DNA of 32,473 nucleotides, taken from Actinomycetota bacterium (GTDB lineage: Bacteria; Actinomycetota; Acidimicrobiia; Acidimicrobiales; CADCSY01). Both the position numbers and the translations under genes were made by a program. Each line of letters starts with the position of its first letter. Within the stretch, counting starts at the first letter, position 1. Shown in pieces: positions 24,864-31,402 of the stretch. Under the pieces are notes generated by a model. It was not told where the DNA came from. It saw only the letters and a program-made list of their open reading frames with translations, and did not search any database. The stretch is taken from positions 1-32,473 of the forward strand of contig JAHWJI010000020.1 in the NCBI GenBank assembly GCA_019348495.1, read 5' to 3'.

Positions 24864-24935
24864 TCGGGGGTGGTGTAATCGGCAACACATCTGGTTCTGG
24901 TCCAGACATTGGGGGTTCGAGTCCTCCCCCCCGAG
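24864..24935 (+). tRNA. tRNA-Gln (anticodon CUG)
   Basis: A 72-base cloverleaf. Acceptor TCGGGGG/CCCCCGA, D-arm GTGT...ACAC, anticodon stem TCTGG/CCAGA with loop TTCTGGT (anticodon CTG), variable loop CATT, T-arm GGGGG-TTCGAGT-CCTCC. The 3' CCA is not encoded, unlike in the neighbouring tRNA-Glu. Confidence 0.93.
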
Positions 24936-24984
24936 CCCGGTCGTCTCGCTCTCCGCTCGTCGGTCAGCGTGGCGGCGACAGCAC

Positions 24985-25060
24985 GGCCCCATCGTCTAGA
25001 GGCCTAGGACACCACCCTCTCAAGGTGGAGACACGGGTTCGAATCCCGTTGGGGCTGCCA
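24985..25060 (+). tRNA. tRNA-Glu (anticodon CUC), 3' CCA encoded
   Basis: A 76-base cloverleaf. Acceptor GGCCCCA/TGGGGCT with a G-U first pair, anticodon stem CCACC/GGTGG with loop CTCTCAA (anticodon CTC at 25019-25021), T-arm ACGGG-TTCGAAT-CCCGT, discriminator G, encoded CCA. Its 3' part (25011-25058) recurs twice downstream. Confidence 0.95.
25011..25058 (+). repeat. Direct repeat copy 1: tRNA-Glu 3' part (att-like site)
   Basis: From the base before the anticodon stem to the first C of CCA, 48 bases are identical to 30603-30650, and 44 bases (ending at 25058) are identical to 27856-27899. Tyrosine-integrase attachment sites commonly span exactly this part of a tRNA gene. This copy completes the functional tRNA. 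Confidence 0.85.
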
Positions 25061-25085
25061 GGAATAGCGCTGGTCAAGGTCAGTT

Positions 25086-25105
25086 CTCCCGCAAGGGGTA
25101 TTTTT
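25086..25105 (+). terminator. Terminator after tRNA-Glu
   Basis: A short stem CTCCC/GGGGT-like around a GCAA tetraloop is followed by TTTTT at 25101-25105, about 25 bases after the tRNA end. The stem is short but the GNRA loop and T-run are typical. Confidence 0.55.
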
Positions 25106-25115
25106 CCGCACCCTG

Positions 25116-25682
25116 CTAACGGTCAGCGTCGACCACGCTGGGCTCGCTCCTGCGGTCACCCGCGCGGTTGGACTCGTGGCGAGGGTCGTCCTGAGCGCTG
25201 CCTTTGGCCAGGCGAGCGAACTCGACCACTGCCCAGAGCGCGAGGAGGGCGGTCAGGGTCCATCCCGGGTTCCAGGACGTGCTCACCGCGGCCACGACTC
25301 CGACTATGAGCAGGAAGGTTCCCGCCCCTCGCATGGCCAGCGGGTTGAACAACGAAGCCAACAGGAGCGCAATCCCAATGAGCGGGTAGACGACGGCGTG
25401 TTCTCCCTTGGAGACGTCCATGCCGGCGGCTTTGTAGATCGTGATGCCGCCGCCGACGGCCAAGGCGAGCAGCCCTGGCCCCATGAACCGCTGGCTGCTC
25501 CCGTCGACGAGCCAGGCCACGGTGGCGCCGGCCCCTACCAGGGCCAGGACCTGGTAGAGCGGCCAGCCGGCCAGCGTGGCGAGGCCCACCGCCCCTGCCC
25601 CCAGCAGCAGGACCGCAGCCGCCACTGTCTGGCGCTGGCGGTTCGTTCCCCCGACTGACCTGCTCGTGCAGTAGACGTCCAT
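25116..25682 (-). CDS. Multi-spanning membrane protein of unknown function
   Basis: A 188-residue protein with about five or six hydrophobic segments, from TVAAAVLLLGAGAVGLATLAGW through FLLIVGVVAAVSTSW to LTALLALWAVVEFA. A charged tail ends QDDPRHESNRAGDRRSEPSV. The ATG at 25682 follows a purine-rich GAGAGAGGAT. No family is recognised; it resembles small repeat-helix integral membrane proteins of the DUF308-like kind, but this is weak. It is the first gene inside the segment bounded by tRNA-Glu repeats 1 and 2. Confidence 0.65.
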   Translation of the reverse strand: MDVYCTSRSVGGTNRQRQTVAAAVLLLGAGAVGLATLAGWPLYQVLALVGAGATVAWLVDGSSQRFMGPGLLALAVGGGITIYKAAGMDVSKGEHAVVYPLIGIALLLASLFNPLAMRGAGTFLLIVGVVAAVSTSWNPGWTLTALLALWAVVEFARLAKGSAQDDPRHESNRAGDRRSEPSVVDADR

Positions 25683-25954
25683 CGCATCCTCTCTCTGTGC
25701 TGTATTTCTCCTCTGGTGGTGGCCCTACCTACCCGATGGCGCTAGCTCCATTCACGCGGCTAAGAGGTGGCGGTAGAGGCGATAATCCGACCAGCTGACG
25801 GGGCGACCGGAAAGTGGTCCACGAGATCTGTCCCGGCGGATCCAACGGTGAGCGCACAGATCCTGTGAAAGCGCCGGCGGATGGGCGCCCCGGTGCTGGC
25901 CATGGGCGACGGGGCACTCGGGTTCTGGGGGCTCTGCGTGAGATCTTCCCCTCA

Positions 25955-26107
25955 CTACAGCTCAGTGGTCACGAGGTCTCCTTCGCTGTTGGTGAGCACG
26001 ACTTGGTCGCGCCATCCGTCGTGGTCCCCCAGAGGCAGCTGAGCACCGGGGTGGGGCTTCTCCCGCCGACAGATCGCCCGTATCCCCGGCGGCCAGCCTT
26101 CCAGCAT
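25955..26107 (-). mobile_element. IS1380-family transposase remnant
   Basis: An internal piece of about 50 residues reads MLEGWPPGIRAICRREKPHP and continues GAQLPLGDHDGWRDQVVLTN to a TAG at 25957-25955. The pattern GWP-x-G-x-R...RRE-x-PHPGAQL...DG-x-R...LTN is, to my knowledge, characteristic of IS1380-type transposases, where it is followed by a helix that is missing here. Nothing recognisable as the rest of the transposase flanks it, and no terminal inverted repeats are seen. It is debris inside the tRNA-Glu segment. The rest of 25683-26180 holds no gene that I can support. Confidence 0.5.
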
Positions 26108-26180
26108 TCGAGCTCTGGTTGCGGCGCCCGCTCGAGTCGGAACGGCGCTGGCGCCGGTGGCAGTGGTGGAGAGGAGTGAC

Positions 26181-26663
26181 GTGCCAGTCGAGCAGCGACT
26201 TGAAGCCCTGGGCTTGGCGCTACCGGATGAGTTGCAACTGCCCCCGGGCGTGGAGATCCCGTTTCAGTTGGTTCGGGTGCGAAGTGATCGGCCCTTCGTC
26301 TCCCGACACGGAGCGCTGGCGTCTGACGGGAAGCCCCTCGGGCCGTTCCGCAAGGTCCCGAGCGAGGTGTCGCTCGAGGATGGCCAGAAATCGACACGAC
26401 TAGCGATGCTGGCCATCCTCTCGAGCCTGAAGGCCGCGCTCGGCGACCTCGAGCGCGTGACGGCCTGGGCGATGGTCAACGGGTTCGTGAATGCCGATCC
26501 CGGTTACTCGAAGACGACGCTCGTCATGAATCCCGTCTCGGAGCTTCTCCTCGAGCTGTACGGACACGAGGCCGGTGCTCACGCCCGCACCGCGATCGGC
26601 GTCGCCGGCGTCCCGCTCAACCTCCCGGTGATCATCTCGGCCGAGGTGGAGGTCGCCACCTGA
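26181..26663 (+). CDS. RidA (YjgF/YER057c) family protein
   Basis: A 160-residue protein from GTG 26181, chosen because GAGGAG at 26171-26176 lies 4 bases upstream; earlier in-frame GTGs lack a site. It shows the longer-RidA pattern: LPPGVEIPFQLVRVRSDRPFVSRHG, then DGQKSTRLAMLAILSSLKAALGDLERV, VNGFVNADPGYSKTTLVMNPVSELLLELYG and the C-terminal GVAGVPLNLPVIISAEVEVA. RidA proteins hydrolyse reactive enamine/imine intermediates; the GVAGVPLN version lacks the canonical Arg of the archetype and may differ in activity. It is convergent with ppa, 9 bases apart. Confidence 0.88.
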   Translation: MPVEQRLEALGLALPDELQLPPGVEIPFQLVRVRSDRPFVSRHGALASDGKPLGPFRKVPSEVSLEDGQKSTRLAMLAILSSLKAALGDLERVTAWAMVNGFVNADPGYSKTTLVMNPVSELLLELYGHEAGAHARTAIGVAGVPLNLPVIISAEVEVAT

Positions 26664-26672
26664 CCGACCAAA

Positions 26673-27158
26673 TCAGGCGCCCGGCCGGTATCGGGCCTGG
26701 GCTTCGGTGATCGCCTGCTCCGCCTCGGCTCTGCCCTCCCACCTGCTGATCTCGGTTCCTTTCTCCGGCTCCAACGCCTTGTAGACCTCGAAGAAATGAG
26801 CGATCTCGTCGAGCAGGTGAGGGGGAAGGTCGTCGATCTCCGCGATGTCGGCCCATCTGGGATCGGTCGAAGGAACGGTCAGCACCTTGGCGTCTGGACC
26901 CTTCTCGTCGGTCATCCAGAACACCCCGATCGGCCGAGCCCGAATGTGGCAACCCGGAAACGTGCGCTCGTCGAGTAAGACCATGGCGTCGAGCGGGTCA
27001 CCGTCCTCCCCCATGGTGCGGGGGAAGAAGCCGTAGTCGGTCGGGTACATGGTGGCGGTGAAGAGCATGCGGTCCAGCCACACATCGCCGCTGTCGTGGT
27101 CAGCTTCGTACTTGTTGCGCGAGCCCTGGGGGATCTCGATGACGACCTCGACTTCCAT
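26673..27158 (-). CDS. ppa: Inorganic pyrophosphatase
   Basis: A 161-residue family I soluble pyrophosphatase. Active-site residues are seen in IEIPQGSRNKYE, LDRMLF, YPTDYGFFPRT and the metal-binding DGDPLDAMVLLDE, followed by MTDEKGPDAKVL. It hydrolyses PPi from biosynthesis. The ATG at 27158 is chosen over the in-frame one at 27164 because TAGCGT (27165-27170, minus) lies exactly 6 bases upstream. A housekeeping gene inside the repeat-bounded segment argues against a recent foreign origin for the whole segment, unless it is a second copy. Confidence 0.94.
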   Translation of the reverse strand: MEVEVVIEIPQGSRNKYEADHDSGDVWLDRMLFTATMYPTDYGFFPRTMGEDGDPLDAMVLLDERTFPGCHIRARPIGVFWMTDEKGPDAKVLTVPSTDPRWADIAEIDDLPPHLLDEIAHFFEVYKALEPEKGTEISRWEGRAEAEQAITEAQARYRPGA

Positions 27159-27164
27159 TACCAC

Positions 27165-27170
27165 ACGCTA
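27165..27170 (-). promoter_or_regulatory. -10 hexamer TAGCGT of ppa (leaderless transcript)
   Basis: TAGCGT on the minus strand, 6 bases before ATG 27158. It matches the spacing at gltX, greA, the HAD gene and the redoxin gene, and decides the ppa start. Confidence 0.5.
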
Positions 27171-27173
27171 GAT

Positions 27174-27643
27174 GCTCGGCCGCTTCCGGGCCGGGTCATC
27201 GAGATCGACAAGACTCGACAGCTCCTCTACGCCGTGCTCGACGGACAGTTGCAATGGGTCTTCCATACCTCCACGGGGACCGAGGAGCCGTATCAGCACC
27301 CGGCCGGCTACACGGCGACGGCCGACACGCCGCCTGGTCGCCACACCGTCGACTGGCGCGTCGACGGTTGGCGTGACCGACGGCTGGGACGCATGTACCG
27401 CCCGAAGTACTTCCATGGCGATGGCATCGCCCTGCACGGCTACCACGCCATCGCTCCTCATCCAGCGTCCCACGGCTGCGCCCGGTCACCTTCGAGGCCA
27501 TGGATCTTATCTGGGCGCACGATCTGATGCGGATTGGCTCGGTCGTGCTCGTCTATGGCACCTCGCCACCCCGGGGCTCGCATCGGGTACGCCCGCTCAA
27601 CGCCCATCGAGAGCGCGATGCCGGCGTTGAGGGGGCAGGCTGA
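27174..27643 (+). pseudogene. L,D-transpeptidase (YkuD) remnant, 5' truncated and frameshifted
   Basis: The frame reads RVIEIDKTRQLLYAVLDGQL and continues to the catalytic motif HGYHAIAPHPASHGCAR, which holds the His and Cys of YkuD L,D-transpeptidases. At about 27482-27485 one G is missing. In the shifted frame the family sequence continues VTFEAMDLIWAHDLMRIGSV and VLVYG, ending at TGA 27641-27643. There is no start codon, signal peptide or N-terminal domain, because the upstream sequence is the ppa promoter and gene. The enzyme would have made 3-3 peptidoglycan cross-links; the product is not functional as read. 27644-27850 shows nothing further. Confidence 0.8.
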
Positions 27644-27850
27644 CTGCAAGCACCGCCGGACCGGGGAAGTGGAACCTGGGGGAGGAGCGGCCACTGCCAG
27701 TGGACGAGGTGCTCGTCAGGCGTCCCAAAGTCTGCTATTGGTCTTGCTACTGAACCCAGGCCGACTCGAGCGGAAGGAGCGGTCTCCAGCGGGAGCGACA
27801 AGCCCGTGACCAGGACTGGAGCGGGAGCAGCGGACTCCAGCGGTAGCGGC

Positions 27851-27899
27851 CACCGCCCTCTCAAGGTGGAGACACGGGTTCGAATCCCGTTGGGGCTGC
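27851..27899 (+). repeat. Direct repeat copy 2: partial tRNA-Glu 3' end (att-like site)
   Basis: From 27856 to 27899, 44 bases are identical to the 3' part of tRNA-Glu, including anticodon loop and T-arm. One mismatch at 27855 is preceded by four more matching bases. The acceptor 5' half and D-arm are absent, so this is not a tRNA gene. Confidence 0.85.
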
Positions 27900-28000
27900 T
27901 ACAGGACTGCCAGGTCAGAGGTGCGTCTCGCTGGTCGATGCGGGCCACCGCCTCAACGGTAGGGGCGCCAGCCGGTCCAGGTCGCCTCTCGGGCGGTGGC

Positions 28001-29584
28001 CTAGGAGTCGCCCTCGTACTGGAAGGAGTAGAAGCCCCCCCGCATGTCGGCGGCCAGCACGTAGCCCTCGTAGAACACGGCGTCCCAGATCATGGGCCGG
28101 TCCCTTTCGATCTCGCCGAAGAATCCGATCAGTGGCTGGATCAGCGGTTCGGTGGAAGGGCGGACCTCGTCACCGTGGGGGACAACGACGCCGAGCTCCC
28201 GGGGGCGCTCCGACCGGCCCGCGAACGCCCCCGACGCATCGAGCACGTACACGCCGCCGTGGTAGTGGGACAGGTAGATCGTGTCGCCGACGATCTGCTG
28301 GTTGTGCGCCGAGAACCGCAGATCCCCGCCGGCACGCCCAGCCGGGTTGGTCCACGTGGTAACCAGGGCTGCCTCCGAGGCAGCCCGCAGCTCCTCCACG
28401 GCGTCGCTTCCGGTGTCCTGGGCGGGCCCCAGGGCGGAGAAGTCGGTCGCGTCGACGATCCAGAGGGGGCCGGGTTTGTCACCATTGCCCTGGACCTCGC
28501 CGCAGCCGCGAGCCTGCTCTGCAGCGGGCTGCGGGCCGAGGTCGAGGCTCTCCGCGTCCAGCGTGAGCGAGCGGCGACCGTCACGCACGACCACGTCGAT
28601 GGTGTGGGCGTACCAGTCGGCCGAGCACTGAGGCGTGAGGTCCCATTCGGCGAGAAGCTCGGGCTGGGCCGGATCGGTGACGTCGTAGACGTAGGCCCCC
28701 GACTCGAAGCCCGCCGCCACGTACAGGTACGTCCGCCCCGTCAGTTCGTCGTTCTGGATGAACGTGTCATGGACGTCGTCGATGCGCAACCGACTGACCT
28801 TGCTGAGGCGGGGGGCTCCGCCGCTGTGGTCGAGTCGGCTGATCTCCAGGCCCAAGCCGTTGGCCACCGAGAAGACGTACTCACCAGGCGCCCTGGCCCC
28901 GCCCTGCGTGGAGCCGCTGGGCACGACGTGTGAGCGGGACGTGTGCACACCGCCCAGGCTGATCACCGGGTAGATCTGCGCCAGCCGGGGCGCACTCGGC
29001 CGGCGAACGTCGATCACCTCGACGCTCGGGAGCGACACGGGGCGCAGGCTGAGGTCGGGCAGTCCGGCGGGGAGGAAGGTCAGCGCCTGGGTGGAGAGGA
29101 ACGCCGTGGTGGCGTCGCTCGAGAGGTCGACGAAGGCGCCGCAGTTGACATCGGTCACCAGCCCCTCGCACTGCGAGCCCCGGTACCAGCTCAAGAACTC
29201 GGGCTGGGCCGGGTCGGACACGTCGAAGAACAGCACGCCTGCCTCTGGGAACGTCACCGTCACCGCCGCCAGGTCGTTCTTCACGTCCATCTCGCCCAGG
29301 ACCACGTCCCTCCGGGCGCCGAGCTCCTCCCCCAGTCCGTCGAAGAACACCTGGCGCATGCGGCAGGCGAAGCGGTGCTGGTCGATATCCAGGTGGTCAT
29401 GGTCGTCGCCATCGGGCATCGATGCGGCCGCTTCGTCCGTGCACGGCCCGGGGTCGTCGACGTCCGGGGCAGTGGCGGCGAAGGTCCGGTCCTGGCCGGC
29501 GCCGGGGGGATGCGCCAAGGCCATGGCCGGAGCCACCAACAACAGAGCCGCCAGCACCGGCACCCACCGCAGACGAAGTCTCAC
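28001..29584 (-). CDS. Secreted LVIVD-repeat (beta-propeller-like) protein
   Basis: A 527-residue protein from GTG 29584, preceded by GGAGAGGGGG. A Sec signal peptide RLRLRWVPVLAALLLVAPAM ends near ALA-HPP. The mature part shows repeated LVIVD-type units such as VLFFDVSDPAQPEFLSWY, VEVIDVRRPSAPRLAQIY, AYVYDVTDPAQPELLAEW and VYVLDASGAFAGRSERPREL. Family members fold as beta-propellers on the cell surface; the function is unknown. DDHDHLDIDQHRFACRMRQ near the N-terminus may bind metal. It is intact and alone in the second repeat-bounded segment. The 97 bases between repeat 2 and its stop hold nothing. Confidence 0.85.
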   Translation of the reverse strand: MRLRLRWVPVLAALLLVAPAMALAHPPGAGQDRTFAATAPDVDDPGPCTDEAAASMPDGDDHDHLDIDQHRFACRMRQVFFDGLGEELGARRDVVLGEMDVKNDLAAVTVTFPEAGVLFFDVSDPAQPEFLSWYRGSQCEGLVTDVNCGAFVDLSSDATTAFLSTQALTFLPAGLPDLSLRPVSLPSVEVIDVRRPSAPRLAQIYPVISLGGVHTSRSHVVPSGSTQGGARAPGEYVFSVANGLGLEISRLDHSGGAPRLSKVSRLRIDDVHDTFIQNDELTGRTYLYVAAGFESGAYVYDVTDPAQPELLAEWDLTPQCSADWYAHTIDVVVRDGRRSLTLDAESLDLGPQPAAEQARGCGEVQGNGDKPGPLWIVDATDFSALGPAQDTGSDAVEELRAASEAALVTTWTNPAGRAGGDLRFSAHNQQIVGDTIYLSHYHGGVYVLDASGAFAGRSERPRELGVVVPHGDEVRPSTEPLIQPLIGFFGEIERDRPMIWDAVFYEGYVLAADMRGGFYSFQYEGDS

Positions 29585-29641
29585 CGCGCCCCCCTCTCCG
29601 CCTTCAGCTGTACGGCTCCGGCCCTCCAGGACCGACCAAAG

Positions 29642-29996
29642 ATAGCCGCCGGGGTCCCAGTGCACCTCGTCGGCCCGGGGGGGTACCTCAAGCCCCACTT
29701 CAGCAACAACCTCGACGTGGGCCTGGGCGGTGGGCCCGAGGAGGTCCTCATCTTCTCCCACAACCCCGACGGCTCCTACACCTCGCCCCACGGCTATCGC
29801 GCCACCATGGTCCGGGGCGCTGACAACCTTTTCCACCTCACCGACCACGCCTCGGGGACGATCCAGCGGTTCAACCCCGACGGTTACCTCCGCGACATCA
29901 CCGACCGCAACAACAACCGGATCACCTTCGGCTATGCCTATGACGCGGTCGGCGAGGAGTTCCGAATGGTCTCCATGACCGACACCCACCAGCTGG
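29642..29996 (+). pseudogene. Rhs/YD-repeat protein fragment
   Basis: An internal fragment without start or end. SHNPDGSYTSPHGYRATMVR, LFHLTDHASGTIQRFNPDGY and LRDITDRNNNRITFGYAYDA are the N-terminal pattern of Rhs/YD-repeat wall proteins (DGSY..., F-x-DG-x-L-x-x-ITDRNGN-x-I-x-F-x-Y). Such proteins are normally well over 1000 residues and often carry polymorphic toxin ends. Here only about 118 codons remain, then an abrupt junction to a cupin fragment at 29997. Confidence 0.7.
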
Positions 29997-30155
29997 TGGA
30001 ACGATGCCGGTTACCACTACGGCTGGCACGAGCACGGCTACCACAAGGTTCTCTACTACGTGAGGGGCAGCATCGTGTTCCACACGCGGGCCGACGGGGA
30101 TCTCGAACTCCGTGCGGGGGATCGCCTGGATGGGGGGTCCGCTCACCCTCTGAGG
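29997..30155 (+). pseudogene. Cupin-domain fragment joined to the Rhs fragment
   Basis: In a different frame from the Rhs fragment, bases from 29997 read WNDAGYHYGWHEHGYHKVLY, then YVRGSIVFHTRADGDLELRA and GDRLDG. This is a typical small cupin with HEHxYHKVLY metal-binding motif and G-x-I-x-F...GD signature. It has no start and no C-terminal half. The junction with the Rhs piece is within a few bases, a sign of rearrangement. Confidence 0.6.
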
Positions 30156-30394
30156 TGCCCTTGGTACTTCGAGGTGCGCGCTCGTATCTCTGTCCGCCCC
30201 GTCTCGGTCAATCCGGTAGAAGATCCGGTAGAAGGTTCAGCGACGACGCCGAAGCCGTGACGCTCCAAGTACGCGTCGATCGACGCTTCATCGAGGTAGA
30301 CGGTGCCGTTCTTGCCTGGGCTTCCCCTGAGCCTCATTCGCTCGCACAAGGTCAGGCATGCGACCTCCCGAGCGGCCCGGTGCAGCTCTTTCAT
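30143..30394 (-). CDS. Possible small protein, DNA-binding-like, near the third att-like repeat
   Basis: An 83-residue frame beginning MKELHRAAREVACLTLCERM. The stretch GTVYLDEASIDAYLERHGF resembles the end of excisionase/MerR-like winged helices, where a DVDAYLER-type segment is common. There is no Shine-Dalgarno and the C-terminus is of low complexity, so it may be a remnant or a spurious frame. Its location about 200 bases from the third tRNA-Glu repeat would suit a recombination directionality factor, but this is speculation. Confidence 0.22.
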   Translation of the reverse strand: MKELHRAAREVACLTLCERMRLRGSPGKNGTVYLDEASIDAYLERHGFGVVAEPSTGSSTGLTETGRTEIRARTSKYQGHLRG

Positions 30395-30496
30395 GGCATA
30401 CCGCAGCCCACTGGGCTGCCATGGACAGCTGTGGCCTCCGCCCCGCCGGCGGCGGTTCTTCGGCGGCCGGTGACGGGCAGGCACACTTGCAAAAAT

Positions 30497-30533
30497 GGTC
30501 ACCAAACGGTCACCGCACAGGCGGATGGTCACG
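30497..30533 (+). repeat. Three direct repeats of GGTCAC
   Basis: GGTCACC at 30497-30503 and 30508-30514 and GGTCACG at 30527-30533 lie about 70-105 bases upstream of the third tRNA-Glu repeat. Such short direct repeats near an attachment core could be arm-type recombinase sites. Chance occurrence in GC-rich DNA is possible. Confidence 0.3.
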
Positions 30534-30602
30534 ACTGAGGGCCAAGATCGAGATCCTGGCAGTGCCTGTGACCTGCGGTTACCTACGATCTAGACAGACG
30601 AG

Positions 30603-30650
30603 ACCACCCTCTCAAGGTGGAGACACGGGTTCGAATCCCGTTGGGGCTGC
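30603..30650 (+). repeat. Direct repeat copy 3: partial tRNA-Glu 3' end (att-like site)
   Basis: 48 bases identical to 25011-25058, from the base before the anticodon stem to the first base of CCA. The 5' half of the tRNA is absent. It lies 2751 bases after copy 2, which itself lies 2841 bases after copy 1. 30651-30982 contains no gene that I can support. Confidence 0.88.
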
Positions 30651-30982
30651 TTCTGAAGTACCTGGTCACAGGCCGTTGTTTGCTCAGGCAGTCGGCCCAG
30701 CCTTCCCGGGTCTGGTACTCAGACTCGTGGCCCTCGACTAGGGACTTGGCGACCTCGCGCGCAAGGAGAACCAGCTCGTAGCAGCCCGGCTGCGAACGGC
30801 GAGGTCACGCAACGTTCGCCATGGAGCTCTACGAGGCGGTGCCGCAGGTCGCCTCAAGTGGATCGCTGAGCGTGTCATCCGATCATCAGGACCCGCCGTA
30901 CGCAGGGCTACGGCTCTCGTGCGCGTCGCTGTCAGTCGGTGTGGCCTATTCGGGGCAAAGTGCGCTCCTGAGGAATCGGCAG

Positions 30983-31330
30983 ATGGCCATTGCCGGCGCC
31001 GTCTTCCTCGCAAGCTGGCTGGCAGTGGTGGCCACCACCGTGGTCGTCTTTTGGTCCGCCGCCGGTTCATATGGCTGGTGCTCTCCCTACTGTCCTCCCC
31101 GCTCCTCGCTGGGCGTCGTCCGCTACTTGATCCATCGGCTCTCCGCGCGGATCTACGAGACGCCCCTCGGGCCCGCTGGGCAAGCGATCCCGCCGGTTGC
31201 TCGGGTGGGCCAGGGTGTGGCTGTTCAGGCGGCGCCTGGAACCGGGCAGGATAAACGTGCCGTCGATACCGGCCGGCGAAGGGACGGGCCACGACGATGA
31301 AACACGGCACATCTGCCTCGCACGTACGCG
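30983..31330 (+). pseudogene. Decayed membrane-protein gene with several frameshifts
   Basis: Protein-like segments follow one another in all three forward frames: MAIAGAVFLASWLAVVATTV (from 30983), then FIWLVLSLLSSPLLAGRRPL in the next frame. Then VVRYLIHRLSARIYETPLGP again in the first, and LGWARVWLFRRRLEPGRINV and PSIPAGEGTG in the third. Read together they give two membrane helices and a basic tail. At least three frameshifts would be needed, so this is a remnant or a misreading. No family is recognised. Confidence 0.35.
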
Positions 31331-31402
31331 CTGCTTGCTCTACCTCTTGAGCCGTCAACCATGTCGCCTTCCCAGCGGTGAGCTCGGAGGCGGTCCCGGA
31401 TC

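Noticed and set aside
27851-27899. Second tRNA-Glu gene
   Set aside because: The acceptor 5' strand, D-arm and CCA are missing; only the 3' part is present.
27553-27948. Minus-strand frame containing SSPNGIRTRVSTLRGRW across the second tRNA-Glu repeat
   Set aside because: This peptide is the reverse translation of a tRNA 3' end and is a familiar false-protein signature; there is no other coding support.
27806-28933. Long plus-strand frame of about 375 codons
   Set aside because: It is the antisense shadow of the LVIVD-repeat gene and begins in tRNA-derived sequence.
30603-30650. Third tRNA-Glu gene
   Set aside because: Only the 3' part is present, with no 5' half and no CCA.
30660-30790. 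Minus-strand open stretch reading YELVLLAREVAKSLVEGHES followed by EYQTREGWADCLSKQ
   Set aside because: Protein-like in composition but under 50 codons, with no start and no family recognised; it runs into the tRNA repeat.
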